Shown here piece after piece: positions 27,297-36,188 of a stretch of 64,000 nt of DNA. The notes beneath the pieces were generated by a model that worked only from the letters and a program-made list of their open reading frames with translations, was not told where the DNA came from and made no database searches. The number at the start of each line of letters is the position of its first letter. Positions within the stretch are counted from its first letter, which is position 1. Position numbers and translations under genes: made by a program. The stretch is taken from the NCBI RefSeq assembly GCF_002873455.1, contig NZ_MCUN01000009.1, forward strand, positions 186,001 through 250,000. The letters are read 5' to 3'. Source of the DNA: Vibrio splendidus (GTDB lineage Bacteria; Pseudomonadota; Gammaproteobacteria; Enterobacterales; Vibrionaceae).

Positions 27297-27348
27297 GGAT
27301 TCCGTCCATCTTAAGAGATTACAAGGAAAAGGTGATTGCGATTAAATT
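27297..27348 (+). promoter_or_regulatory. Shared 24-bp element plus -10, before the Ntn amide hydrolase
   Basis: GGATTCCGTCC at 27297-27307 is followed by a 13-nt tail ending GAGATT at 27320. A -10-like TAAATT begins 23 bp after the last base (27343-27348). This is the most distant of the eight copies; its first 11 bases differ from the copy at 41772 by one base. Confidence 0.7.
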
Positions 27349-27437
27349 GGTGTCAACAGAGCGAGACACACACATTAATTTGAGGTGTTTAACTCAATAT
27401 GAATTATTTAGTCGTTTTACTTTTTTGAGGAAATCTT

Positions 27438-28409
27438 ATGTGCACACGTATCATCTATGAAACAAATACTGGCAAATTCATCACAGGTCGTGGAATGGAT
27501 TGGAACGATCCAACAGCAAAAAGCCGCGTTGTTGTTTACCCTCGAGGGCTAAAGCAAACGGGCGGTGATATGGATAATGCTCTAACTTGGACCTCAAAAT
27601 ACGGCTCAATTTTTAGTTCTTTTTACGATGCTGCTTCATCAGATGGTATGAATGAATGTGGCTTAGTTGCTAACACACTTTACCTAGCAGAAGCTGACTA
27701 CGGCGATGTTGCACTGAGTGAAAAACCGCGTATGTCGATTGGCGCTTGGAATCAATATTTCCTAGATAATTTTGCAACAGTTGCTGAAGCGGTAGAGGCG
27801 ATGCAAGATGTTCCGTTTATTATTGCAGCACCAATGCTTCCTAATGGCCGTGCAGCGGCAGTACATCTAGCGATTTCTGATGTATCTGGTGATTCTGCTG
27901 TACTTGAATATATTGATGGGGACTTGGTTATTTACCACAGTAAAGCTCATCGAGTGATGACAAATTCACCAACATTTGATCAGCAGTTAGCGATTAACAA
28001 CTATTGGGAAATTATAGGCGGCAACCGTATGCTTCCTGGAACAATTAGTGCCGCTGACCGTTTTGTCCGTGTAAATTATCTTCTGAAAAGCACGCCTAAA
28101 TTTGATGATGGCGTAATGGCAACTTCAGCGGCTATGTCAATTATGCGTTCAATTGGTGTCCCTCTAGGCATGGAAGACCCTGATCACCCAAATATTTCTG
28201 CAACATTGTGGAGAAGTTTGGGCGACCATGAAGCAAAACGTTACTACTTTGAATCTTCTATTCAGCCTGCTATTTTTTGGCTAGATATTGATAGTGTTAA
28301 CCTAGAAGTGGGCGCACCAATTATGTCAGTAGAAGTTAATGGTCCAGAATCGTTATTTGGTGACGTTACTGAACAGCTTAAACCATTAGAAAAACTGACT
28401 TGGTTATAA
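27438..28409 (+). CDS. Linear amide C-N hydrolase (choloylglycine hydrolase/penicillin V acylase family)
   Basis: 323 residues of the Ntn-hydrolase fold. Cys2 follows the start Met directly (MCTRI), so removal of Met exposes the nucleophile. GRGMDW (Arg, Asp) and the NPT-like TNSPTFDQQL segment complete the expected active site. No signal peptide is present, so it should be cytosolic. The family hydrolyses bile-acid conjugates, penicillin V and, in some Gram-negative members, acyl-homoserine lactones. The true substrate is unknown. The shared promoter element upstream links it to the 36-54 kb cluster. Confidence 0.9.
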   Translation: MCTRIIYETNTGKFITGRGMDWNDPTAKSRVVVYPRGLKQTGGDMDNALTWTSKYGSIFSSFYDAASSDGMNECGLVANTLYLAEADYGDVALSEKPRMSIGAWNQYFLDNFATVAEAVEAMQDVPFIIAAPMLPNGRAAAVHLAISDVSGDSAVLEYIDGDLVIYHSKAHRVMTNSPTFDQQLAINNYWEIIGGNRMLPGTISAADRFVRVNYLLKSTPKFDDGVMATSAAMSIMRSIGVPLGMEDPDHPNISATLWRSLGDHEAKRYYFESSIQPAIFWLDIDSVNLEVGAPIMSVEVNGPESLFGDVTEQLKPLEKLTWL

Positions 28410-28483
28410 TAAGTTTTTGGCTCAAGTGATAAGTGCTGTTTTAAAGCCCTCTATTGTTTGAATGACTAGTTAGAAGCCGTTGC

Positions 28484-28512
28484 ATTTTGCAGCGGCTTTT
28501 TCGTTTTATAAG
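28484..28512 (+). terminator. Terminator after the Ntn hydrolase gene
   Basis: An 11-bp stem with one G-T pair (28484-28494 with 28498-28508), a 3-nt loop and a T-run. Confidence 0.85.
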
Positions 28513-28678
28513 TCTAGATTCATTGATTTTGTTATGTATTGAGAAGAGTCGATTGGTCGCTAGCCATTGAATGGCTCGTTGATTGATGTGTATTTATAGA
28601 CCTTGGTCTTACAGAAACCTATAGAAAAGGTGACTAGAATGAATCGAGTCGCTCACCGTTTTATCAAGGAAACTACAA

Positions 28679-28924
28679 ATGGAAGTTGGATTGTTCTGGA
28701 CTGAAAAAGGAATGTTAGTGCTTGGCGCACTGTTTGTTTTGACGAGCATGATGCAGTACGGAAGACGCAGTAGTGATTGGAAGGGCGTGATTACTATGTT
28801 TTATAAGCGTATCCCAATGAATATTGCAGAATACAAATGGTACCGTTTAGGCATAGCATTACTGGTATTTGCTGTGGTCATTCGCTTTGCATTGTTGATT
28901 CTTTGGCCTTCATATCAATTCTAG
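28679..28924 (+). CDS. Small membrane protein of unknown function
   Basis: 81 residues with two hydrophobic helices (GMLVLGALFVLTSMM and LGIALLVFAVVIRFALLIL) joined by a basic loop. AAGGA lies at a proper distance before the ATG, which supports real translation. No family recognised. Confidence 0.65.
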   Translation: MEVGLFWTEKGMLVLGALFVLTSMMQYGRRSSDWKGVITMFYKRIPMNIAEYKWYRLGIALLVFAVVIRFALLILWPSYQF

Positions 28925-29259
28925 TCCTCTTAGATAGGAATGTGAAGTCACCTGTTAGAAACGAGAAGTCAGTTTATTAACGAGTAAATCCGAGCCTTAA
29001 TGAACCGATTTATTAGGGCTGCCATTTCATAAATTAGTACTGTTGCTCGATAAAAAAGTGTTATTACTCTATAATAACGATCGGTTATTACCTTTGTAGC
29101 ATATTGTTTTTCATGAAGAATAATGTCAGATAATAGCTTACCTGCTTGTTTCATCATTCTTACTAATAATCTACACATAAATCCATTCACCCCGTACCTG
29201 ATACCATAATGTTCTGTTACACTCGTCCGAATTAGCTTTAATTTGTCGGTGGTGCATTT
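28925..29259. other. AT-rich intergenic stretch
   Basis: About 335 bases with no convincing gene. A 73-codon minus-strand frame here has no ribosome-binding site and no protein-like composition. The promoter of the signalling pair must lie near the right end. Confidence 0.4.
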
Positions 29260-30264
29260 ATGTCGTTCCCAGTTCTTATATGTGATGATTCTGCGTTAGC
29301 AAGGAAGCAGATGGCTCGATCACTGCCTAGTTCTCTAAATGCAGATATAACGTTTGCTGTTCACGGGCTTAATGCACTTGAAGAGTTAGCTCAAAACCAG
29401 TTCAAACTGATGTTCCTCGATCTCACCATGCCGGAACTAGACGGCTATGGCACATTGGAAGAGATGCAGCGCTTGGGTGATACCACACCTGTTGTCGTTG
29501 TTTCGGGTGACATACAACCAAAAGCACAACAGAAGGTGATGGATCTCGGTGCCAAAGCATTTTTGCAAAAGCCGATCGATAAAGAAGCGTTAAAAGCCAT
29601 TTTACGTGAGCATGTTGAGCCGCCAAAACAGCCTCAAATCATTACTCCAACCGCCTTAGAGTTGCCAATACTTCGCAGACGCGACATCTACATGGAAGTC
29701 GCGAACGTAGCGATAGGCCGTGCAGCCGATGCATTGGCTCGTCACTTTAATGTGTTTGTTCACCTACCGCTGCCGAACGTCAACATCTTCGAAGTGAGTG
29801 AATTGCACATGGCACTTCGTGACCTAGCCGACAACGACCAAGTGTCGGGTGTTTGCCAAGGCTTTAGCGGAGAAGGCATTGCAGGCGAAGCATTAGTCTT
29901 GTTGAGTGATTCCAGTGTGAGCGATCTTAAGAAGCTCATGAAGGTGCCAACAGAGAGCGAGCAGCTAGAAGAACTAGAGCTGTTGATGGATGTATCGAAC
30001 ATCTTAGTCGGCTCATTCTTGAATGGGTTAGGGGAGCAGTCAGAAGTTCGTTTCTTCCAGAGCTCTCCTGTGCTGCTAGGTCAACACATCTCAATTGATT
30101 CGGTGATTGAGAATACCAGTGGCTCGTTCAAAAAGACCATGACGTTCGAAGTCAGCTATAACATAGACGGCACTTCTATCCGTTGTGACCTTCTGTTTAT
30201 GTTCGTTGATGAGTCTCTGCCTCTTCTAGACAACAAATTGGCCTACCTAATGGAGGAGTTTTAA
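29260..30264 (+). CDS. Response regulator with a CheC/CheX-like output domain
   Basis: 334 residues. A receiver domain covers residues 1-120, with the acidic pair Asp9-Asp10, phospho-acceptor Asp54 (FLDLTMPELDG) and Lys in FLQKP. The C-terminal half resembles CheC/CheX phosphatases (ELHMALRDLADN, then LMDVSNILVGSFLNGLGEQ, with an E-x2-N pattern). Such fusions can dephosphorylate CheY-type receivers. It is translationally linked to the PAS gene that begins 2 bp after its stop. No kinase is adjacent. Confidence 0.8.
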   Translation: MSFPVLICDDSALARKQMARSLPSSLNADITFAVHGLNALEELAQNQFKLMFLDLTMPELDGYGTLEEMQRLGDTTPVVVVSGDIQPKAQQKVMDLGAKAFLQKPIDKEALKAILREHVEPPKQPQIITPTALELPILRRRDIYMEVANVAIGRAADALARHFNVFVHLPLPNVNIFEVSELHMALRDLADNDQVSGVCQGFSGEGIAGEALVLLSDSSVSDLKKLMKVPTESEQLEELELLMDVSNILVGSFLNGLGEQSEVRFFQSSPVLLGQHISIDSVIENTSGSFKKTMTFEVSYNIDGTSIRCDLLFMFVDESLPLLDNKLAYLMEEF

Positions 30265-30265
30265 T

Positions 30266-30703
30266 ATGCTGAATCTTCCTGCTGAATTTGAACAGTTCCA
30301 CTGGATGGTGGACATGGTTCAAAACGTCGATATGGGGCTGGTGGTCATTAACCGTGACTTTCAGGTACAAGTTTGGAATGGCTTCATGACGCACCATAGC
30401 GGTAAGCAATCGCATGATGCGATCGGTAAGTCGATCTTTGAGTTATTCCCTGAAATTCCTGAAGAGTGGTTTAGACTGAAAACCAAGCCAGTCTATGACC
30501 TAGGTTGCCGCAGCTTCATTACATGGCAACAAAGGCCTTATCTGTTTAAGTGCCGCAATGTTCGCCCTGTAACTCAACAAGCCGATTTCATGTATCAGAA
30601 CGTGACGCTAAACCCAATGCGCTCACCAACAGGGCAAGTCAACTCATTGTTCTTGTCTATTCAAGATGCGACCGCTGAAGCGTTAGCCTCTCAAAAGAAC
30701 TAA
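30266..30703 (+). CDS. Single-domain PAS protein
   Basis: 145 residues making one PAS domain (MGLVVINRDFQVQVWNGFMT, then GKSIFELFPEIPEEWF, then LNPMRSPTGQVNSLFLSIQD). There is no output domain. It begins 2 bp after the response-regulator stop codon, so both are made together, and it probably senses a ligand or partner for the upstream protein. A strong terminator closes the two-gene operon. Confidence 0.82.
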   Translation: MLNLPAEFEQFHWMVDMVQNVDMGLVVINRDFQVQVWNGFMTHHSGKQSHDAIGKSIFELFPEIPEEWFRLKTKPVYDLGCRSFITWQQRPYLFKCRNVRPVTQQADFMYQNVTLNPMRSPTGQVNSLFLSIQDATAEALASQKN

Positions 30704-30770
30704 CACTGCTCTATTCACTAAACAGCACTTTTCTATGTGCGTATTAGCATCGGTCTGATCAGCGAATAAA

Positions 30771-30803
30771 AATGGCTAAGGTTAACCACCTTAGCCATTT
30801 TTT
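30771..30803 (+). terminator. Terminator of the REC-CheC/PAS operon
   Basis: A perfect 11-bp stem (30771-30781 with 30789-30799), a 7-nt loop and a T-run. Confidence 0.92.
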
Positions 30804-31413
30804 GCTTTTTGTTCTTCAAATCTAATCTTTCCTCTAGCTTTTCACTTCAACCAATCCTCTTTTACTAAGCGTTTTGCAGAATCTTCCTGGTTAAATGAAC
30901 GAAAGGGCTGCCACGAAACGTGCTTTTGGAACGGTAATGCTACGGGTCAATAGAAATTGGATTTATAAAGTTTGAGTTTGAAAGCATTATTTAATGGAGT
31001 GCGAGGGCTGGATTCTCAAACCCAAGTGAGTCTTGGCCTTTAGATTGGGTCTTTATCACTCTACTTTTCCTAGTTGATGCTAACCAACCGCACCATGAGT
31101 TTGTCGAATTTGGTCGAAAACAGAAAAAATTAGGAGAAAAATTGAATTTATTTAAGAAAAAAGGCATTTTTTTATAGGGTAAAAGTGGTGTTTTTCTGTG
31201 ATTTTGATGAACTTTCTTCACATATTTGCGAAGTGAGGAGGGTATTTCGTGAAATGCGGAGGAAAACGATTGCGCAATAAACCGACAGCGTTTGCTTTGG
31301 GGGTTAGCTAAGTTACTAATTAGTAAGTGTTTAGTCGGAGATCGGGAAGAGGGAGGTTTTAGCAGATATGGAATCTTCGAGAGGATAGCATAAAAAAAAG
31401 TGAAATATCAGAC
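30804..31413. other. Long intergenic region before guaC
   Basis: About 600 AT-rich bases without a credible gene. The only pattern I can name is a PurR-like palindrome at 31261-31274 (GGAAAACGATTGCG), which matches an idealised purine operator at 11 of 14 positions. It is 150 bp upstream of the predicted guaC promoter, so its role is doubtful. Confidence 0.3.
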
Positions 31414-31479
31414 TTGCTGTTACTAAATCACGACCTATAATGCTGAAAACCGGAGCGTCTGCCAACGCTCCGGTTTTTT
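31414..31479 (+). promoter_or_regulatory. Predicted guaC promoter with a terminator-like hairpin at the start of the transcript
   Basis: TTGCTG (31414-31419), 16 bp and TATAAT (31436-31441) make a good promoter. Transcription would start near 31448, at the foot of an 11-bp GC-rich hairpin (31447-31457 with 31466-31476) that is followed by seven T. Either it attenuates guaC or it ends a very short RNA. Confidence 0.6.
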
Positions 31480-31568
31480 TGTGTCCGAAGAAAAGTAAAC
31501 TCGTCTGCCAACGGTTTTACTACGCATTTCGCGAGAGACACATAATTTTATGAATCAAGGAAAACACC

Positions 31569-32612
31569 ATGCGTATCGAACAAGAACTTAAGTTAGGTTT
31601 CAAAGATGTACTCTTCCGTCCGAAGCGTTCTACCCTTAAAAGCCGTTCTCAAGTTGAATTAACCCGCGATTTTACATTCAAGCATAGCGGTCGTCAATGG
31701 TCTGGTACTCCAGTAATCGCAGCGAACATGGATTCGGTAGCAAGCTTTGAAATGGCAGCCGCTCTAGCCGAGCACGGTGTTATGACGGCAGTACACAAGC
31801 ACTACACGGTAGAGCAGTGGGCTGAGTTCGCTAAAACAGCAGACAAGAAAACACTGAACAACGTATTTGTTTCAACAGGCACCTCTGAAGCTGAATTCGA
31901 GAAAGTTAAGCAAATTATGGCGCTTAGCGAAGACTTCGTATTTATCTGTATTGATATCGCTAACGGCTACTCAGAGCACCTGGTTGATTACGTACAAAAA
32001 GTTCGTGCAGAATTCCCAGACAAAGTTATCTCAGCGGGTAACGTTGTAACGGGTGATATGGTGGAAGAGCTAATCCTAGCGGGTGCAGACATCGTTAAGG
32101 TTGGTATCGGCCCAGGTTCGGTTTGTACTACACGTGTTAAAACAGGCGTAGGTTACCCTCAACTGTCTGCAATCATCGAGTGTGGCGACGCTGCTCACGG
32201 CCTTGGCGGCATGATCATCGGTGACGGTGGCTGTTCATGTGCGGGTGACGTATCTAAAGCGTTCGGCGGCGGTGCTGACTTCGTAATGCTAGGCGGCATG
32301 TTAGCCGGTCACTCTGAGTCAGGCGGTGAAGTTGTAGAGCAAGACGGTAAGCAATTCATGAAATTTTACGGCATGTCTTCACAGTCGGCTATGGACAAGC
32401 ACTCAGGTGGTGTTGCTAAGTACCGTGCTGCGGAAGGTAAAACTGTTTTACTTCCGTTTCGTGGTTCAGTTCACAACACAATCTCTGACATCCTTGGCGG
32501 TGTACGTTCAACTTGTACATACGTAGGCGCAGCAAAGCTTAAAGAGCTAACTAAGCGTACGACTTTCATCCGTGTACAAGAGCAAGAGAATACCGTATTC
32601 GGTCGCGAGTAA
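31569..32612 (+). CDS. guaC: GMP reductase
   Basis: 347 residues. It reduces GMP to IMP with NADPH, returning guanine nucleotides to the common purine pool. The IMPDH/GMPR barrel is complete, with the catalytic loop [11 protein letters not shown] holding Cys186, the flap [15 protein letters not shown], and the phosphate-binding [15 protein letters not shown] precedes the ATG. Monocistronic with its own terminator; the leader hairpin upstream hints at regulation. Confidence 0.96.
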   Translation: MRIEQELKLGFKDVLFRPKRSTLKSRSQVELTRDFTFKHSGRQWSGTPVIAANMDSVASFEMAAALAEHGVMTAVHKHYTVEQWAEFAKTADKKTLNNVFVSTGTSEAEFEKVKQIMALSEDFVFICIDIANGYSEHLVDYVQKVRAEFPDKVISAGNVVTGDMVEELILAGADIVKVGIGPGSVCTTRVKTGVGYPQLSAIIECGDAAHGLGGMIIGDGGCSCAGDVSKAFGGGADFVMLGGMLAGHSESGGEVVEQDGKQFMKFYGMSSQSAMDKHSGGVAKYRAAEGKTVLLPFRGSVHNTISDILGGVRSTCTYVGAAKLKELTKRTTFIRVQEQENTVFGRE

Positions 32613-32645
32613 CGTTTAAAACACTTGTTTAAAATTTTAAGAATT

Positions 32646-32672
32646 GAGCCACTTTAGAGTGGCTCTTTTTTT
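32646..32672 (+). terminator. guaC terminator
   Basis: An 8-bp stem (32646-32653 with 32658-32665), a 4-nt loop and a T-run. Confidence 0.92.
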
Positions 32673-33198
32673 TGTTTGAAAAACATGAAATGGCGGCGGA
32701 CATAATATTTTTAGACAGTTGAAGAATGGCGAGAGGTTATAAGTTGTGAATTGAACATAAATAAAGGCAAGCAATGTAACTGAGAAAAATGTTACAAGCG
32801 TTCTTAACACCAAAAGAAATCTAAACTGATGTAGGTACTTATTTGGTGAGCCTATTAACTTTAGAGTGATGAGAAGAATTGAAAGCTTGGAAAACCAATG
32901 TGATGAAGCAGTTAACGAGGTCGTAGATAAGGTGATAGTAGATTGGTCATTGTTTATAGATTTGTAGTTTAACTTTTTGTGTCAATCTTAAGTTTATATT
33001 CCACGATATTGGTCTGATTATTGGTAACGCTGGTATTTAAGTAAAGGAAATTGTTGTGGGGGGATGCTACTTTTTATGGCAGTTACTTAATGGTTCTTGA
33101 TTCAGCTTTTGATGTAATTTTGGCCGAGGAGTTAAGGATATGGTTTGCTTACTCAAAAAATTGGAAGAGCACATTCTCTATTCAAATAAGTGGATATT
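32673..33198. other. AT-rich region at the start of a decayed patch
   Basis: No convincing gene. A 32-codon frame at 32869-32967 (starting MRRIESLENQ, strongly acidic) is the only protein-like stretch and is too short to call. The region leads into three broken genes. Confidence 0.35.
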
Positions 33199-33869
33199 AT
33201 GAACAAACTTTTAACGGAATGTTTTTACTTTACCAAATCTAACGCTGGTGAAATTTTTAGAATATTCGGACCTTACATGATTTTTACATCCTTGCTTACC
33301 CCCTCCATTGAATTATTTTTGGAGAGTGTTAACTATGCTCAGGTCAATTTCATTAATTGGATTTTAATCTTCACTGTCCAAACCTATTTAATGGTCCGTT
33401 TTATTAAATTCATGGCTTTTAAGGCTGCTAGGTATAAAAAAGATGAAACTGTCTCTTGGCGGGAGTTTCTTAGGTTATTGGTCGTACAACTTCTGTATTG
33501 CCTCGCAATTATGTTGGGTACATTAGCATTGATCATACCGGAGCATCTAAATATGCGTTTGCAGACTTTGAAGCTATTTTAAACGATAAACCTATATTTT
33601 CATCGTTAAGTGAAAGTTGGAAAAATACTGAAGGGATCGTGGGTAGGTTGATGATGATCTTCGTTTTTAGTTGCGGACTTGATATAGCTATAGGTTTTAT
33701 CATAGAGCCGTCTGAGGATGCTTCTACATTACTGTACTTTGTAACTGAAACTCTATATGGATTAATATCATACAGCTTAATGATATTCACTTATATCATT
33801 TACTTTAGAATTTACATCGAAAAGTGGTCGGGTAGGGAGACACTAAAGCTCAACACAATCTCGGGGTGA
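33199..33869 (+). pseudogene. Frameshifted integral membrane protein gene
   Basis: Two overlapping frames make one protein. The first (from ATG 33199) gives MNKLLTECFYFTKSN and four hydrophobic segments up to LGTLALIIP. The second continues KYAFADFEAILNDKPIFSS then SESWKNTEG and two more helices. Joining at about 33540 gives the usual IIPG-x-KYAFA run of YciC/GDPD-membrane-domain-like proteins. One missing G in the CCGGAG stretch accounts for the shift. A sequencing error could mimic this. The last codons run into the Sel1 remnant, so the natural end is also lost. Confidence 0.65.
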
Positions 33870-34124
33870 TATATGAAAATGGCGAAGGTGTACCTAAAAA
33901 TTACAAGATAGCGATAGAGTGGTATCGAAAAGCTGTAGAACAGGGTCAAGCTTGCGCGCAATATAATCCTGGGGTGATATGAGACTGGTAAAGATGCTCC
34001 CCAAGATAATAGAAAATCATATATGTGGCTTGAGCTAGTGGGGCATAGTGGACATAAAGTAACTAAACCAGTTTTTGATGTTCTGACCAAGAAAATGAGC
34101 CCACAAGATATAAAGCAAGCTTGA
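33836..34124 (+). pseudogene. Degenerate Sel1-repeat protein remnant
   Basis: Translation from 33836 gives GDTKAQHNLGVIYENGEG, then KNYKIAIEWYRKAVEQG, a textbook Sel1 repeat. It then stops at TGA 33980-33982. In the next frame from 33978 it resumes YETGKDAPQDNRKSYMWLEL and runs to TGA at 34122-34124. Loss of two bases of an ATATAT run explains the shift. There is no start codon or upstream half: an in-frame TAG at 33833 abuts the repeat. This is clearly a gene fragment. Confidence 0.75.
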
Positions 34125-34313
34125 GAAATGTTTAAACAGCGCCTGAAGTCAAACTACACAAATTGTGGTTGATTATGCTCTCGCTCCGGGTATAAATCTA
34201 AGTGTAAACTGTCGAAACTCACTGTAAGTTACAGACTTAAATAGTATTATTTACAGGCGTAAAGAGCCACTTAACTTTTCCGCTCACTATTTTTAGGATG
34301 AATTCTTAAAAGC

Positions 34314-34490
34314 CTATCCAAGAACACATGATGATCCTTCTGCTTGGCAATAAATGGAAACAATACGCCATTCTTGATTTGGCCCTTTCAACCATTCATT
34401 TTTGTTCGTTGATTCATATTCCGAGAAGCGGAAGTTGTACTTTAGATAAGCTGCTTCTAAAGAAGAACAATAGTCATACAAGAACTGCGA
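34314..34490 (-). pseudogene. C-terminal fragment of an unknown protein
   Basis: A 58-codon minus-strand frame between stops reads like real protein (YDYCSSLEAAYLKYNFRF, then EWRIVSIYCQAEGSSCVLG) with three Cys. It has no start codon or ribosome-binding site, and a TAA precedes it in frame. I take it as the tail of a lost gene; no family is recognised. Confidence 0.35.
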
Positions 34491-34527
34491 TTACAATTTG
34501 AATTGTTGCCATGTCAGAACTAAACAC

Positions 34528-34995
34528 CTAGTTCAATAGGTTTGCTAATAACTTGTCACAACTTGCTTTGAGCTGCTGTAGCTCTTCAATATCTAGCTTG
34601 TTCTTACAAAGCATGCTGTTAGGGACAGAAAGAGCTTTGTTTCTCAGTTCAGCCCCTTCTTCAGTTAAGAAAACTAAACGAATACGCTCATCTTCAGTGC
34701 TACGTTGTCTTGTTATAAATCCTTTTGCATCAAGGCGCTTGAGTAGCGGGGTAAGCGTACCGGAATCGAGGTGAAGTTCCTGACCAAGTTCTTTTACATT
34801 GATGCCATTTCGCTCCCAAATAACCATCATGGCTAAGTATTGAGAGTAAGTAAGATCAAGTTCATTCAGTAATGGGCGGTAAGCTCGAATGAGTGCATTT
34901 GATGCACTATAAAGCGAGAAACACACTTGATTTTTAAGTAATAATTGAGTCCCGTCTGCTCTGGTTTGGTCGAGTTTTTCAGTTGAATTGGCCAT
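34528..34995 (-). CDS. ohrR: OhrR-type MarR-family peroxide-sensing repressor
   Basis: 155 residues of the MarR winged-helix fold. The reactive Cys sits in the first helix (LLKNQVCFSLYSASNALIR), as in OhrR; the recognition helix is near LHLDSGTLTPLLKRL and the wing at RQRSTEDERI. Organic hydroperoxides oxidise this Cys and release DNA. I choose ATG 34995 over the upstream GTG at 35004, with AAGGTG ahead. It is divergent from ohr with three palindromic sites between them. Confidence 0.92.
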   Translation of the reverse strand: MANSTEKLDQTRADGTQLLLKNQVCFSLYSASNALIRAYRPLLNELDLTYSQYLAMMVIWERNGINVKELGQELHLDSGTLTPLLKRLDAKGFITRQRSTEDERIRLVFLTEEGAELRNKALSVPNSMLCKNKLDIEELQQLKASCDKLLANLLN

Positions 34996-35015
34996 CTCAC
35001 ACACCTTATTGAAAA

Positions 35016-35104
35016 TATATTGTGCACAATATACTTGTGTTTTCCCTTTTGATCGAATTATACTTACCGAAAATAAATTGCGCGCAATTTAATTGCTAGC
35101 AATT
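35016..35104. promoter_or_regulatory. Three OhrR-type palindromic operators
   Basis: Perfect inverted repeats lie at 35016-35033 (TATATTGTGCACAATATA), 35075-35090 (AAATTGCGCGCAATTT) and 35091-35104 (AATTGCTAGCAATT). All carry ATTG/CAAT arms. The first lies next to the ohrR start; the other two are adjoining and sit just before ohr. They should let OhrR repress both directions. Confidence 0.85.
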
Positions 35105-35140
35105 AATGTGGTTTTTACCGTACCTAATTTGAAGGACATC

Positions 35141-35566
35141 ATGATGACAACACTATATACAACAAAAGCAACAGCATCAGCAGGACGTAATGGTCAAGTG
35201 ACCACCGATGACAACATGCTTGATCTCGCATTGAGCTACCCAAAAGAAATGGGTGGAACGGGTGAAGCAACTAACCCTGAGCAACTGTTTGCTGCGGGTT
35301 ACTCGGCATGTTTCTCAAATGCGATCCTTCACGTAGCTCGTGAAATGAAAATAAAACTAACTCAAGCACCAGTGACTGCTGAAGTTGGTATCGGTCCAAA
35401 CGAAACCGGTGGTTTTGCATTAACGGTTGCGCTAGCTGTAACACTAGAGTTAGAAGAAGAACAAGCACAACAATTAGTTAAAACAGCACATCAAGTTTGC
35501 CCTTATTCAAATGCAGTAAAAGGTAATATTGATGTGAAGATCACTGTGAATGACAAAGCATTATAA
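35141..35566 (+). CDS. ohr: Organic hydroperoxide resistance protein (thiol peroxidase)
   Basis: 141 residues of the Ohr/OsmC fold. The two redox Cys are seen in YSACFSNA and VCPYSNAVKGNIDVK, with the conserved NPEQLFAAGY run. It reduces organic peroxides using lipoylated proteins (family knowledge). I place the start at ATG 35141, with GAAGGA just before it; the longer frame from 35093 would include an operator. The DoxX gene follows 34 bp later. Confidence 0.95.
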   Translation: MMTTLYTTKATASAGRNGQVTTDDNMLDLALSYPKEMGGTGEATNPEQLFAAGYSACFSNAILHVAREMKIKLTQAPVTAEVGIGPNETGGFALTVALAVTLELEEEQAQQLVKTAHQVCPYSNAVKGNIDVKITVNDKAL

Positions 35567-35600
35567 TTAGTTAATATTTGTGTAATTAGGGACAAATAAC

Positions 35601-35990
35601 GTGAACACTCTATTGTTGGCCGCTGGCCGCGTACTTTTGGCGTTGTATTTCTTGGTTCCAGGCATTATGAAATTTGTGTCGTGGGATATGCATATCCAAT
35701 TGATGGAAAAACATGAAATGCCATTCGCTCCTGTACTGCTGGGGCTTGCCGGTATCTTTCAGATTGGTGCTGCTGCACTATTAATAGCGAACCGATTTAC
35801 ATGGCTCGTAGCGTTGTTGCTAGCCGGGTTAGTGGTAGTGATCAATGTATCGTTGCATGATTTTTGGAATTATTCAGGCTTAGAAGGGGCGCATGAAATG
35901 CAAAACTTCATTAAGAACTTGGGTATTCTCGCTGGTCTGTTGGTTCTGTCTGGTCACTCAGTACCGGATAGTTTTAAAGCTAAGTCGTAG
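35601..35990 (+). CDS. DoxX-family membrane protein
   Basis: 129 residues with four helices and the DoxX pattern (GRVLLALYFLVPGIMKF, then GIFQIGAAALLI). The GTG start has TAGGGA ahead. It lies in the ohr transcription unit, as do many DoxX genes linked to thiol-oxidant stress, and probably helps membrane redox balance; this function is inferred. Confidence 0.85.
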   Translation: MNTLLLAAGRVLLALYFLVPGIMKFVSWDMHIQLMEKHEMPFAPVLLGLAGIFQIGAAALLIANRFTWLVALLLAGLVVVINVSLHDFWNYSGLEGAHEMQNFIKNLGILAGLLVLSGHSVPDSFKAKS

Positions 35991-36033
35991 TGACTGGTTT
36001 TATTGCTTAGGTTCGAGATATTGATATTTGAAG

Positions 36034-36062
36034 AAAGCCGCATTTTGATGCGGCTTTTTTAA
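36034..36062 (+). terminator. Terminator of the ohr-doxX operon
   Basis: A perfect 10-bp stem (36034-36043 with 36048-36057), a 4-nt loop and a T-run. Confidence 0.92.
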
Positions 36063-36140
36063 GGCTAATGATCAAAACGAAAAGTTATTGAGTCATCATA
36101 TAGCGACTATCACGCTCGGCAAATTTTATTCATCTTTAAG

Positions 36141-36188
36141 TATCAAAGTATCAAAGTATCAAAGTATCAAAGTATCAAAGTATCAAAG
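36141..36188. repeat. Six perfect tandem copies of an 8-bp unit (TATCAAAG)
   Basis: Six identical units are followed by one degenerate unit (CATCAATA). The tract lies in a 630-bp non-coding stretch, about 270 bp before the next promoter element. Identical copies suggest recent or ongoing slippage. The bases from 36195 to 36420 show no recognisable feature. Confidence 0.92.

Noticed and set aside
30991..31221. 76-codon minus-strand frame before guaC
   Set aside because: Composition is that of AT-rich non-coding DNA (runs of Lys, Phe, Asn), with no ribosome site or recognisable domain.
33051..33242. 63-codon frame before the broken membrane gene
   Set aside because: It overlaps the start of the membrane pseudogene in another frame and shows no domain; it may be decayed sequence.
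36141..36188. CRISPR array
   Set aside because: Units are 8 bp and contiguous, with no spacers and no cas genes nearby.
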